A stretch of DNA of 64,000 nucleotides. Origin: Oreocharis arfaki. Its lineage: Eukaryota; Chordata; Aves; Passeriformes; Paramythiidae. Positions 53,101-64,000 of this stretch are shown here, piece after piece (the stretch's first letter is position 1; each line of letters begins with the position of its first letter). Location: contig VZRR01005779.1 of assembly GCA_013398015.1 (NCBI GenBank), forward strand, positions 1 to 64,000, in the 5' to 3' direction. The notes below the pieces were generated by a model. The model saw only the letters and a list, made by a program, of their open reading frames with translations, did no database searches and was not told the origin of the DNA. Both the position numbers and the translations under genes were made by a program.

Positions 53101-54869
53101 CACTGAATACTGAATTTACTGTTCCTCAAAACAGGAAGCTGAAAGTAGTTGACTTAATTAAACAGCAGCACATACAGTGCAGAAATAATATGTATTCAAT
53201 AACGTTCGCAATCATCATCTGTCACACTAAGGCAGGGCAGGCATCCTGGATATTCTACAGGTACCCTCTGAGGGGAGCCCACCTCACTCATCCACAGCTG
53301 GCAGGTGGCCACCACAGCCACCGAATGCTGGGCTGCCTTAAGACTAAGGGCTCCTTATGAAAACACAGATCACACCTCTCCAGAACTTAAACAGAGATTT
53401 CAAAAATAAATAGACCAAATTATCCTATTTCTCATAAAAACATGCTCTCTTCTCACCAATTTCACCTCTAATATGTTTCTAGTAGAGTGAACATTTTGCT
53501 CCTCTCCTGTTGTCCTGAACACAATTAACAGCCAAGTTTAGCACTTATGCTCTATTTTCCCATTTTGTATATTTGAAACTTTCCTAAAGCTCACTTAAAT
53601 TATCTGAAATGTTTGCCAGATATGAGTTCTTCTGCCAGGACAGATTGTTTCATTATTACTATTTTTTTGGAAATAATAGATTTTCAAGCATCTTAGAGAG
53701 TGAATATGGCTTTTGGCCATTAAGAGAAATCTTCAGCATCTACATGATGTTATTTCTGTTTCAAGAATATAAATGTCTGTTCTGGATATAAATACATTTT
53801 CTACTTGTGGAGAGAAAGGACACAGCAGTCTAAGAAGCCTACTCTGTACTTCATGGCTGTGCAGAGTCAATAAACCCATGAACTGTAATTGCATCACACT
53901 GTTTTTCAATTTGCTTCGCTTCAACCCTACCAGATACTGAGGTATCAGTTTTTAGGAAGCTGTAACACCTCAGTCTACAGACAATCATCAGCACAAATAC
54001 ATATAACAAACCTTCCCATTCCAGGAAATCAGATATTTATGACCACTTGCATGGAAATCCAGAAGTTAACCACCAATTCAGCAGCAATTTGTAAAACTAC
54101 ATGAAAACAAAACTCTTACAAATCATTACTCAACTGCCCAATAACATTAAAAACACATTAATACCTTTCAAGTATTTACATTTTAGAGATAACCATATCT
54201 ACCTTTAACAAACATATTTGAGGGGAAAAGTCTATATTGTGAATGGCAGTAATAAATTTTATTTATTTAAAAGGTTACTACTATGGAAGGGTAACTACTT
54301 TTTCAGGATAGGTTGAGCAGCATCTCATTATTCAGCTAAGGCGATGTAACTACTCCCTCACAGACTGACACAGTATCTTTTAATGGCAAGACTAAACTAA
54401 AAATAGGAAATAGATACTAACACACCTTTCATGACCTCTGCATGTTACTGCCTAGCCACCTAGCTTGTAGTTCAGAGAAGAGTTGCATAAAACCTAGCTA
54501 CAGTCAGAAATGTTGAGTGTTTAGTTAAAAAAAGGGACACTTTTTACCCTACTGTTAATGGTACTAAATATTCTCAAAAATGAGCTGGCAAGGAAGTTTT
54601 AAGTTACTCTGTTTAAAATTTCACTACTACATTTCAACTCTTGCATTAACTGTGCTCCCATGAACTCTTTCATCTCCCACTACCAAGTCAGAAACAGATC
54701 CCAGATTTTATGAGAAGCAGTGTGTTCAATGAAATGCATAAATTCCAAACGAGGTCCTGCCCTTGTGAGGTGACAGAACAAGTGAACTCCCAGCCAGACT
54801 GCGGCCGGGAGGTGGCTGTGGGGAGCAGGGGGAGGACAGCGTGCGGGTCTTGCACAAAGAGCCGAGGCA

Positions 54870-55385
54870 GGGACACACAGGAGCCGGGATGTGCAGCCCC
54901 AAATGGAGCGGGCAGGGACACACAGGAGCCGGGATGTGCAGCCCCAAATGGAGCGGGCAGGGACACCCAGGAGCCGGGCTGTGCAGCCCCAAATGGAGCG
55001 GGCAGGGACACCCAGGAGCCGGGATGGGCGGCCCCAAAAGCAGCGGGCAGGGACAGNNNNNNNNNNNNNNNNNNNNNNNNNNNNNNNNNNNNNNNNNNNN
55101 NNNNNNNNNNNNNNNNNNNNNNNNNNNNNNNNNNNNNNNNNNNNNNNNNNNNNNNNNNNNNNNNNNNNNNNNNNNNNNNNNNNNNNNNNNNNNNNNNNNN
55201 NNNNAGAAGGGAGCGGGCAGGGACGCACAGGAGCCGGGATGTGCAGCCCCAAATGGAGCGGGCAGGGACACCCAGGAGCCGGGATGTGCAGCCCCAAATG
55301 GAGCGGGCAGGGACACCCAGGAGCCGGGATGTGCAGCCCCAAATGGAGCGGGCAGGGACACACAGGAGCCGGGCGCTTCGCCTCC
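54870..55385. repeat. 45-bp minisatellite (VNTR), interrupted by assembly gap
   Basis: The unit is GGGACACACAGGAGCCGGGA plus TGTGCAGCCCCAAATGGAGC plus GGGCA, 45 bp. Copies begin at 54870, 54915, 54960 and 55005, with a fifth cut off at 55050 by Ns. After the gap, copies begin at 55220, 55265 and 55310, with a final partial copy at 55355. Copies differ mainly at CACACA versus CACCCA and at GGATGTG versus GGCTGTG or GGATGGG. The flanks are also GC- and CpG-rich (54790-54869 and 55386-55480). Because 45 is divisible by three, any frame without a stop in one unit stays open, which explains the long frames on both strands; I do not regard them as genes. Confidence 0.97.
55057..55204. other. Assembly gap (148 Ns)
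   Basis: A run of 148 N lies wholly inside the 45-bp tandem array. The distance between the unit starts on either side (55050 to 55220, 170 bases) is not a multiple of 45. The gap size is therefore either an estimate or includes a partial or variant unit (AGAAGGGAGCGGGCA follows it). Confidence 0.99.
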
Positions 55386-56028
55386 ATCCCCTCGGGGCAG
55401 CGCATGTGACGCGAGCGCCCGGAGGATCTGGGGGCAGATGAAAGCTGGCAGCTGTGGCTGCCTCGGGCGCTCGAGGCTGCCAAACAGGGCTTACAAACAC
55501 GTTAGCTCAGCAGCAGAATTAAAGCCCTCATTCAGGTTTGTTTTGGAGTAAGAAACCAACGCGCATAGAGGGGATGGGGGAAAACTTGCCCTGCAGGCTG
55601 AGGCCTAAATACACCTCGACCTCCCCTCGCAAGCTGCTACAGAGTAGAGCAGGCTTAACTACAGGACCAAATAATCTAAATAATAATTTGTTGTTGTCCA
55701 AGCAACCTCCTCAGTATCTGTCAAGCAGACACAGCTGACATTTGCTGCCCTCTACTTATTAAACAGGCAATCATATTCTAAAGTACTGTAATTCAGCCAA
55801 ATTACCAGGAAAGTAAATCAGATAAAACAGTTATGTGATTTTTCCACATTCACAGCTTGCTCCAAACGATTTTTTTTCTTTTTCCCCCCTGTCTATGCCA
55901 GTGTGATAAATTGTACTTAAACGAGGTTGTTTCTACCTGAGGAAGACCCATATTTAGACAGAATACCACTGAAGCAAAAGAAGAACTAGAAATTCAGTCT
56001 TGACCTCTCCCTTGCACAAACTGATCTG

Positions 56029-56052
56029 ATATATATATATATATATATATAT
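56029..56052. repeat. Microsatellite (AT)12
   Basis: Twelve AT units are followed by a purine-rich GGACAGAGGGGGAGGGAGAG stretch and a short GT run (about 56075-56082). Confidence 0.95.
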
Positions 56053-57240
56053 GGACAGAGGGGGAGGGAGAGACGTGTGTGTGTTTATATTTTGATATAT
56101 AAAAAAATTAAAAGAAAAAAAATCTTTCAGAAAAGGAAGTACCATTGCATGCATTCCTCACTGCTTCTTCTGCAACCTCTGGATGCAATTGTCAGTACCC
56201 AGGACAGGCCCAGGACAGGCAAACTCAAACCACCCTTATCATAAATCTTACACACCGAACACAGAAAAGAATAGCTCCCTTATCTCTCCACTAAGCTTGG
56301 TTGTCCAAGCACCCAAAAGGGATTCAAAACAGGGGGCTGCGACCCTCCACTTGTTCAAAATCAAAAAGCAATAGCACTAGTTTCTACTACAGATGTGGAA
56401 GGAAAACTATAGGAGATCTGAAAAAATTCATTGTACAAGAGGAAGTTCCTGCTGGAGTATTTCGGTGAAATTTAGAAAAGCAAACTCACATACAGCTTCA
56501 GAAATTCTTTGCAAAAAGCTTTTATCATTCTAATACCCAAGTTCTGGAAATTCACCTTTAAGTAGTACTATCACTGTATAATGAGAGGCTACTTACTGCA
56601 ACAACCTTGTGTTAGGCAGGGCTCCACCAGGGAGTGCGTGCTTCGGAAGGTGATGGAGACAACAGGGATGACTTTCTCCTTCCCTACCACCTTTTTGCTT
56701 TTAAAAAAATGAAACCCATTACAGGTAGAGCAGACTTTGTAACAGGTACTGCTCTTTTGGAACTGTTCAAATACAACCCAAATATATTTCACACCAGAAC
56801 TAAACTCTATTTTGAAAATGAGTCTTGAGTCTTCCTCACCAGTTTTACTCGAAAATTAAGAGTACACAGTTACTAAAAATTTTGTTAGGGAACATGAGAA
56901 AATAAGAAATAATCACAAAAAGAAAAGGCAACTTTTACTGGTCTACACAGCTTTTAGTTGTTTCATGCCCCCCATTCTCAGAGCACTAAATGGGAACCCT
57001 TTTGGTAGCAAGGTAAGAAAATCACTGTATTTCATTGGTTATGAATAGCTGCTCAAGTCTCGAACAGCAGATTGCACCAGGACAAACAGACTTGTCATAC
57101 AAAGTCTAAGGAAATCACACTGCTGCTGGGTTAATTTGAAGGCTGATACCTTTTAAATACTCTGTGAGACATCAGCTAAACAAGGAACAATGCTTGACTA
57201 GACAGCTTGCTTTCTTGTTCCTTTCTCTTGTCATACCAAC

Positions 57241-57525
57241 AGAGCCCCAGAAGAGTTTGGCTTGGAAGGGAACTTAAAGATCCTCTCATTCAATGGGCAG
57301 AGACACCTTCCACTATCTCAGGGTGCTTCAAGTCCCGTCCAACTGTGCCTTGGATGCTTCCAGGGATCCAAGGGGATTCCAGGGGCAGCCACAGATTCCC
57401 TGGGCACCCTGTGCCAGGGCCTCCCCACCCTCACAAGGGAGAGTTTTTTACTAATATCTAATCTAAACCTAATCTCTGTCAGTGTGAAGCCATTGACAAA
57501 ACTGCTCACATTCCTTCTGCATCAC
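57241..57525 (-). mobile_element. CR1 LINE 3'-end fragment, minus strand
   Basis: Read on the plus strand, this is the reverse complement of the CR1 3' region: TTTGGCTTGGAAGGGAACTT, CAATGGGCAGAGACACCTTC, then the CCTGTGCCAGGGCCTCCCCA block, then CTAATATCTAATCTAAACCT. The order matches other avian CR1 copies. It is 5'-truncated (about 57525 is its 5' limit) and noncoding. It lies in the sense orientation relative to TAF4, within the large intron. Confidence 0.88.
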
Positions 57526-60500
57526 AGCTGTAGCGTTGGTAACCTGATGCAGAAAACTATTCATGAAATAACTCCATTCTGAGGAATCAGTGCTGCCTAA
57601 ACACTGCTTCCTCATTACTTCAGGCATCACATTCATAGCTTTTCCTTCTTTAACCTACTGACACTCAGATGCGTTAGAGAGCTAAGTGGAAATTTAATTT
57701 AAATTTATTCCCATTCAAGTGCCCCATTTCTCAGTGGTCGTAAGAAACCAATTTAAGATAAGATTGTTGCTTTTGAATCAATATTTTTATGTCAGGCATG
57801 ATAAAATAGAAAACTTACTTAGACTTCTCATCACTGAGGCACTGCATCAGTAGCACAATCTTTAAGGACTTCGGCTTTGCTGAAAAGCTGAATAAATGAA
57901 CTTGCCAAACAAAACAATTTTCATTTGCTTTTCATTTTCAGTAACTATGATAACTTCAGTAAACTATCATTTAAATATTTAAAAGAAACCACTCCTACTG
58001 AGTTGATACATAAACATTAGTGTGGTGACAAGAAATTATTTAGTGTAAAACTGTTTCCCTATTGTAATCACTAAGTATATGATGCTGGAGTTGCAGTAAT
58101 TCTGCTACAAGTTAAGTTCTTCTGGGGGATTTAAAACCTCTAAGGCAATGTTAGAGCCACATAACATATACATCATACAATGTACATATTTCATTGTTTT
58201 GAAGAGAAGGATCCTATAGCTTCTCCTAGAACTCCATCTGCTAACAGTGCACATATTTTACTGCATCTAACTCAGAAGTGATACAGTTCAGAAAGTCAGT
58301 CTCAGCCCAGGAAGGCTCTTGCTCCAGAGGACACTGCAGATGTGACGGATGGCAGCACGCAAGGCCAGTGGTTACCACAACGTTGCCCTGGACACAGCTC
58401 CTTCTGGGAGCATGGAAAAGCCTGTCTGCTCTGCTCCCACAAGAACCAAGCTCTCCCAAAGCTCCCGGCCAGGGTAACACTCACAAGCCCCTTCAATCAT
58501 GATAAAGAACCTTATCCAGCCCCAGGAAGCTAGGCCAGCTGACAAAGGCACACGAAGGGCTGTCTTGTGTCTTCCCCAGCATCCGAAGGCTTCTGGAATG
58601 AATATCAACAGGCTGGAGACTTCTCTTGCATGGCTGATGAGGACATCTGAGAACAGACTCCACTGAGCACCATCTAGCCTGATCTAAGGCCTGGATACAT
58701 GCCCAGACATTTATGGTGGCTGGTTTAAGTTTTCATTATTATGCAATATTCTTCGTTGGTGATGACACAAAAATTTGAACCAAGTTACTCTTTCAGGATG
58801 AAGCTCAGCTACTTAACTTGTAAATTAAAGCATTTTTTAGGCAACAGACCCTGATCTGTAGAATATCCCTGACAGAAAGGATGTTGAGGATCTTACTCTC
58901 CCTGCCTTTCCTAAAAACTATTTCTATTACTAATTACTAGGTGTTGACTCAGATATTCCTAATCTTGATCTATTCTTGCTATCATTTATATGGCCTGTTT
59001 TATGTTATATTTAATGAAGCCTTTTAATGGAAATGAGAGAACTCATAATTTCTTTAACTTACATTTGAGACTTCCAGACTACATAAATCAGTGTATTTCC
59101 TAAAACTTGATTTTAAAAGCTCTAGTCATGCTTTTTTCATTGAAGCTTATCAGGGTTAGTTCAGCAAAACTTAAAGTTTCATTGATTTTCTAATCACTCT
59201 CTAACAACAGCAGTCTCTGAAAAAACTTACCTATGTATAGGCTAAAATGGAAAATTCCACTGCTTATGATACCCTGCTTATTATTAATTACAAAAATTAA
59301 TTAAAAAGTTAATTCAAACCATTAATTAGAAAAAATTAGGAAAGTTACACAATTTCCAACAAAACAGACACTGCTCACAAATTATGCTATTTCTTACATT
59401 AAGTTGTACGAAGTCAAACATCTCAGAATTTATGCTAAAAAGCAATGCAACAAGTAATAGCTGAAAAGCATAATTTTTTTCCTGAAATAGTCTCAATGGA
59501 AAATATTTTGCAGTAGTTTATTAAATAGATTTACCATCGAAACAATCATACGCTGTCCACTGAAAAAAAAGGTGCACCAACTTAGAAGTGTGAAAGCAAA
59601 TGGAAAGTTTTGAGCAACATAATCCTCCACAGGCATATTCTGCTACTGCTTTCACTCAAGTCCAATTGAAACAGGTTAATACCAAAGCAAAATAAGTCAC
59701 TCAAACTGAATCAGAGTGGGTTTGCACTGACTTAACTAAAACAGTGCTAGTCTGGGTGTAAATGAAACCTGACTCTGCAATAAGACCATGTGTAGATGGC
59801 CCTTCCCTTTGTTTGGGTAAGTATTTAAATGCAGTTTAAACTTGATTCAAACCAGTTTGGTTTAACAATATGAAGACTGGCTAACAAATGGATCAAGATG
59901 GAGTTACAGAGAAAAAACATTATCTTCACCTAACCAAATAATTTTAAAATGTGTTCAAAGGATTCCACTTACATTGTCTTCATGACACTAAGAAGCAAGA
60001 AGGAAACTTTCTACTGGTAGATGTTCTGTGAAAGAAATTGAGCTAATCTTTTTTTCTTCTCAAATTAGGAAGGAAAACAGTGTTACAGAATTAAGACTCC
60101 AAAATATCCATAAAGGAGAATGTTTTGGAACAAATACCCTTTGCTAGTCTTCTTTCTTTCTTTCCTCTTCATCCTACTATCCTTATATTGGTACCTTTAT
60201 TTTGCATTCCAAGACAGCACTTTCTAGAGCTCCTTCAATGTTTTGAATAATTTTTTTTTCATTTTAAGGAAAGATTTAGAAGACTTTCTTTAAGACTTTA
60301 AATTACTTATTTCGGTACTTCACTTTCTCCCTCTGACTTTTGTCAGTAGTGTCACTGTTCAAACTGATTAAAGTCTGAAACATCATCCATTTTCAGAACA
60401 TAATAATGATATTATCAGCTGTTTTGCCGGGATGAAAAAACAAATTATCTGACAATCGCATCATTAAATAAGTAACACAAGCTAGAAGAGCTGCAGGTTT

Positions 60501-61301
60501 CTTGGGTGGCCTTTTTCTGCTTTTTAAAACACTACCTAACGGCCACTTTACTATAGGCCACAAAAATATCAGTGCAACAAAGGTCTTCAGGCAATATTGA
60601 AGACACAGAAATAATGGAATCACAGCTTTAAATCCAGCTTATTATTGAAGCTGACAGTATTTTATTCATCAGCTTATAGAAAACCTGGAAGAAACACAAT
60701 TTCTCTCTGAGCTATGATGGAATAAGCACATTTAAGAGTAGCCCAGCTGGCAGTGAAGTTTTGAAATTTTTTACATTTTTCTTGGCATTGATTCAAAACT
60801 TTTAATTTCAAATGACAAAGCCATGCCAAAGACAGGTTTTTTAATCAACCTTTTATACTATAAAATGGGTTATTTTTTTATTTTGGCAGTGCCAATATCA
60901 TTCGAGACATCAGCATGTATCCAATATCCAATGCAGAAAAAAATATGAACCATTAAAACAACATCTTGTCAGTACCATGCCACAATCCCCTTTGCAAAAG
61001 AAAATGTTTTTACTAACTAAATTTTAATATTTTAAGTCTCTAGAGCTTTAGAACCCTGATTACTAAAACCAGAGACATTTCTTATGGTTTCAAAAATGTA
61101 GAATGAAATCCAACTTCAGAGAGAGGCGTGGTGCCAGCAAATGATGCACTTCCATGAGAAGGCCGGGAGAGCAGGCAGGGCCAGTGTCCAAAAGCAGAGG
61201 GTGCAGCAGCCAGGCTGAGGAGCTCCTTGTGCACCGCCTCAGACAAAGCCATCCTTCAATCACACACCGGTGTGCTCTAACCACCTCTAACTCGCTCCCC
61301 A

Positions 61302-61475
61302 GCGAAAGATTTGCTCCGCCTTTACCGCTCGCAGGGCCCCCGTCCCTCGGCGCAGCCGGGCCCGCGCGGCCCGCAGGGCGCCCAGCGCCGCTCCCTCTGC
61401 TGGGGCCGATGGGCTCCAGCCGGGCCGGGCCTGCCGCCACGCCACGGCACTGCGAGAGCACGGGGCTTTCGCACA
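61302..61475. promoter_or_regulatory. Intronic CpG-dense cluster
   Basis: About 24 CpG dinucleotides in roughly 170 bp, counted by eye, with very high GC (for example GGGCCCGCGCGGCCCGCAGG), in otherwise AT-rich intron. CpG density of this kind usually needs protection from methylation, as at promoters, or a recent GC-rich insertion. It lies about 1.3 kb inside the intron after the 62773-62829 exon. No TATA box, clear initiator or open frame of recognisable family was seen. A decayed retroelement or an intragenic island are the main alternatives to an internal promoter. Confidence 0.4.
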
Positions 61476-62772
61476 GCTGTTAAAGGACATCCATTTCACT
61501 CTGACTACTGGAAAATGTGGGTTTACTATCCCTATCTTTTACTTTCACTTCCTCAAGTTTCCAATGGCCGAGAAAGAATCCCCGGGAAAGCCAACACTGA
61601 TGCAGCAGCAATGCTTTTAGTCCCAGCTCTGTTCACTTCCAGCAGCACGGCAGCTTCAGTTCTCAGCTCAACAGCCCTTTCTGCCTGCCATCAATTACTC
61701 TCAAAAATCTGATTCTTCCTTTGCATGCACGGGCTACATACAAAACCCAAGTACTATTAAAATCCTGCCTCTTTTCCAGCCAAATAACTTGATTACTCTT
61801 ATTTCATTTGAATGCTTGCTTGACAAATCCAATCCTGGAAACACTAAGGCCTGGTCCAATGTTTACAAGAACTCATTTCAGCAAGTCTTACTACATAATC
61901 ATATAATGAAATGAAGACAAATAAAACTCATCCATGTATTTGGATTTTTTTGATTGTTATATATAAAAAATCTGTGTAGCTAACGGGACTACAGAATTCT
62001 GCCAAGAGGGAAACAAAACAGGAAGAACAGGTCAATACAAAAAGAACTTGCTATATGCATTTTGCTGTATATCTTACCTTCCAGTGAATAATTATTACCT
62101 GCTAATGTGTATATCCAAACAAGTTGGCTAAAAGGAATGGCATCATTTTGCTGAAATTGCTTTCAACTGATGGATATATTAATCTTTCTAACTGATTTAA
62201 GTTGCAACCCAACCCTAAGCCATGAGACGCCTTAAGCAAAGGACAGTCACTCGTTTATAGCAAATTAAGGTACTCTTAGAGTAACATATCACAACTTCAT
62301 CAGAAATTATTTGGTATTTTTTAGATTATTGTAATTCAGACAAATGAGTAAACAGTCCACTGAATCACAGGGTAGAGAAAATGATTGGCAATTACATTAC
62401 TTGAAAGAATGTTACCTGAACAAAATTGTTAACTGCACATTTCTATGAAAGTGACATTTTACAAAAAGACAAAGGCATACATTTTCCACCAAAATCTAGA
62501 GCTGCTGTCATCAACAACCCAACAAAAGCTACAGCTACCTAAAATGGAAATGAAAATGTAATGTATGGAAATATTCTCTTATAAAATCTCCTTAGGCTTC
62601 ACATGTATTAATGTATTAGTTTGCAAACATTAAGATCAAAGGCAAAGCAACAAATACATCCTAAAAAGTTTTTAGTCAGATTTTTATTAACGATATACAA
62701 GTAGCAAGGCATAAAAAATTAATATGTTCAAGCCTTGAAATGTCAAGTGTAATGATCTCTAGCTCTGCTTAC

Positions 62773-62829
62773 CTCCTTTGCTTTTTGTTTCAGTCTAGCT
62801 TGCTCTGGGTCTTCTTGCCTTGAGCGACT
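62773..62829 (-). CDS. TAF4: TAF4 internal coding exon (upstream of the two seen)
   Basis: TAF4 is a scaffold subunit of the general transcription factor TFIID. It acts in the nucleus, pairs with TAF12 through a histone fold, and helps bring activators to the RNA polymerase II pre-initiation complex. On the minus strand this exon reads SRSRQEDPEQARLKQKAKE, a basic, charged helical stretch. I recognise it as the part of the conserved TAF4 C-terminal domain just before the MQQQELAQ segment. The acceptor is a pyrimidine-rich tract ending in CATGTAG, with a GTTAAC branch-like site just upstream. The donor is GAG followed by GTAAGC. The length is 57 bp (19 codons), phase 0 at both ends, so skipping it would keep the frame. 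It joins in frame to the exon at 39774-39896. The paralogue TAF4B is similar here, and the assignment to TAF4 rests mainly on the next exon. The exons before it lie beyond position 64000. Confidence 0.92.
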
Positions 62830-64000
62830 CTACATGTTTAAAAAAATGGGGAAAAAAGGTTAACAGATGGTTGAAGAACCCCTCATCTGTTGCAGTAATT
62901 TAAAAAATAGCACAGAAATAGGAACAGGATACAATGTATCAAACATGGGACACTTAAATTGATTTGACCTGCAATTTCAAACCCATGAGCCTCACCCAAA
63001 AGACTGTTAAATGTTCAGTTGTAAACAAGATGTAGTCTAGATTTGAATTTTAAAAAAAACCAAAACAAAACCAAAAAAAACCAACCCAACCATGTTTTTG
63101 TCAACGTAAAAGTTTCCATACAGGTTTAGATTTCAATTTTTTAATACAAACAAATTCAAGCATCTAAGAGCGAAAGTGACAGACACCCTCTCAATTACCT
63201 GAACTTTTAAATTTAAGTCCTTACAGTCACATATTGTAAAATTTACTGTTTGCAACTCAGCTTGTATTCAGCTCTTGGTAGAGAACATGGAGAAAACCAT
63301 TGTAAAGTTGCCCTCCCAAAAGGTAAATCTTTATATTTGTGCTCACTACGCATTCTCAGACCGATGGAATTCCAAACCTGAGAGGCAGATAATACACACA
63401 TTATACTTTCACAAACACATGATAGGTCAGCAAAGGTTGCATAAAAAGTTGTAAGAAGGTGCAACAAAACTTGTGACACCCATGGAAAACTGTTGTTCCT
63501 GACAGCTGAGAGATGTAGCAGTTCTACTTCAGTATTTCTTTGAGATTTAAAGTGATATCATTTACACAGCTCCTAAGGAATATCTCTGCCATCTCCTATC
63601 TATCCATTCTCTGCTTATTGCTATGCTGAAAGCAGACCTGAAACTTTAGTTTGCAAACTTACATATTCTCAGATATTTTTCTGGTGTTTAAATTTTTCAT
63701 ACCATATTCTGGTCAGAAGTCAAAAGTCCATTAAGAAAACCAAAGGCAGATAGGTTTTAAGGGCTTACGCTTAAAAGGGCTGGATACTATTTTTGATAAA
63801 CCTGGAGAGTGCCTTGGGTATGATTTGGCAGACAGGGCACCAATGGCACAGAATTTTCTATCCTTTCTCCTGTTAGTTTTTGTGAGTTTGTGTTTTTTGT
63901 GAGTTTGGTTGGTTTTTCTGAACTGGGATTTTTTCTTTTTCAGCTAATATAGCACACATATAAAACAGTTCTGATAAGGCATGGTGACATTAAACATCAA
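62830..64000 (-). other. TAF4: TAF4 upstream intron (partial)
   Basis: This sequence lies 5' of the 62773-62829 exon on the minus strand and runs off the window. It holds the polypyrimidine tract and acceptor of that exon (about 62830-62870) and an A/C-rich simple stretch at 63052-63091. I looked for the exon expected next (the helix ending near ...LMRAAK) and did not see it. The rest is AT-rich with no recognisable element. Confidence 0.8.
63052..63091 (+). repeat. A/C-rich low-complexity stretch
   Basis: Runs of A separated by CC (AAAACCAAAACAAAACC) and ending CCAACCCAACC. It is similar in character to the A/C-rich continuation after the A21 run near 10545. Confidence 0.75.

Larger units (their letters stand above)
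39897..62772 (-). other. TAF4: TAF4 intron between the two exons (22,876 bp)
   Basis: This is the interval between the donor GAG/GTAAGC at 62773 and the acceptor at 39897. I found no further exon that would fit between the two, and their peptides join directly as KAKE-MQQQ, as in the family. Most of it is AT-rich single-copy sequence. Recognisable content: a rearranged CR1 (about 41310-41960), an 8-bp triplicate (43445-43468), a GC-richer patch of unknown origin (46230-46420), a G-run (46693-46710), an (AT)/(ATGT) microsatellite (47209-47249), a possible TAATTA-rich regulatory stretch (about 50030-50125), a 45-bp minisatellite with an assembly gap (54870-55385), (AT)12 (56029-56052), a minus-strand CR1 (about 57241-57525), a GC-richer patch of unknown origin (58280-58620) and a dense CpG cluster (61302-61475). 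Outside these I see nothing I can name. Confidence 0.88.

Noticed and set aside
54680..55551. Several frames of 170-270 codons on both strands with 15-residue repeats
   Set aside because: They are produced by the 45-bp tandem unit, which is divisible by three and stop-free in most frames. They run across 148 Ns and appear on both strands at once.
61265..61295. tRNA-like A box on the minus strand (TGGTTAGAGCAC)
   Set aside because: No B box (GGTTCGANTCC-like) follows at the right distance and no cloverleaf can be drawn.
61090..61712. Frames of 70-133 codons on both strands over the CpG cluster
   Set aside because: High GC content lowers stop frequency. The frames overlap in opposite directions and match no family I recognise.

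Overview
The window looks like AT-rich, single-copy vertebrate nuclear DNA, most likely from a bird. Two observations support this. Several retroelement fragments match the 3' end of avian CR1 LINEs, and interspersed repeats are otherwise very sparse. Almost all of the window is noncoding. No long open frame here looks like an intact intronless gene, and I see no bacterial or viral gene structure.

One protein-coding gene is supported: TAF4, the TFIID subunit 4, on the minus strand. Two short internal exons are clear, each with canonical splice sites and phase-0 boundaries. The first (62773-62829, 19 codons) encodes SRSRQEDPEQARLKQKAKE. The second (39774-39896, 41 codons) opens with MQQQELAQ and contains the family signature MRQRDANLTALAAIGPRKKR. 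Together they encode a continuous stretch of the conserved TAF4 C-terminal domain and are separated by a 22,876-bp intron. The preceding exons lie beyond position 64000. The last exons were not found between 1 and 39773, so they probably lie below position 1. Positions 1-39773 are therefore the following TAF4 intron, possibly ending in downstream DNA.

Layout. 1-39773: AT-rich noncoding DNA with small GC-rich patches (30-300, 8820-9020, 19380-19580, 22555-22780, 26020-26240, 31080-31530), a possible ancient tRNA-derived SINE (about 9688-9740), a CR1 3' tail (15867-15912), a 20-bp GC minisatellite (19451-19530) and several inverted repeats. 39774-39896: TAF4 exon. 39897-62772: large intron with a rearranged CR1 (about 41310-41960), a G-run (46693-46710), an (AT)/(ATGT) microsatellite (47209-47249), a 45-bp minisatellite interrupted by a 148-base assembly gap (54870-55385), an (AT)12 tract, a minus-strand CR1 (about 57241-57525) and a dense CpG cluster (61302-61475). 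62773-62829: TAF4 exon. 62830-64000: upstream intron.

I found no convincing new multi-gene system. The points most worth following up are the gap-containing 45-bp VNTR, the intronic CpG cluster combined with a downstream exon that starts at an in-frame ATG, the two 12-bp perfect inverted repeats, the scrambled CR1 and the absence of the terminal TAF4 exons.
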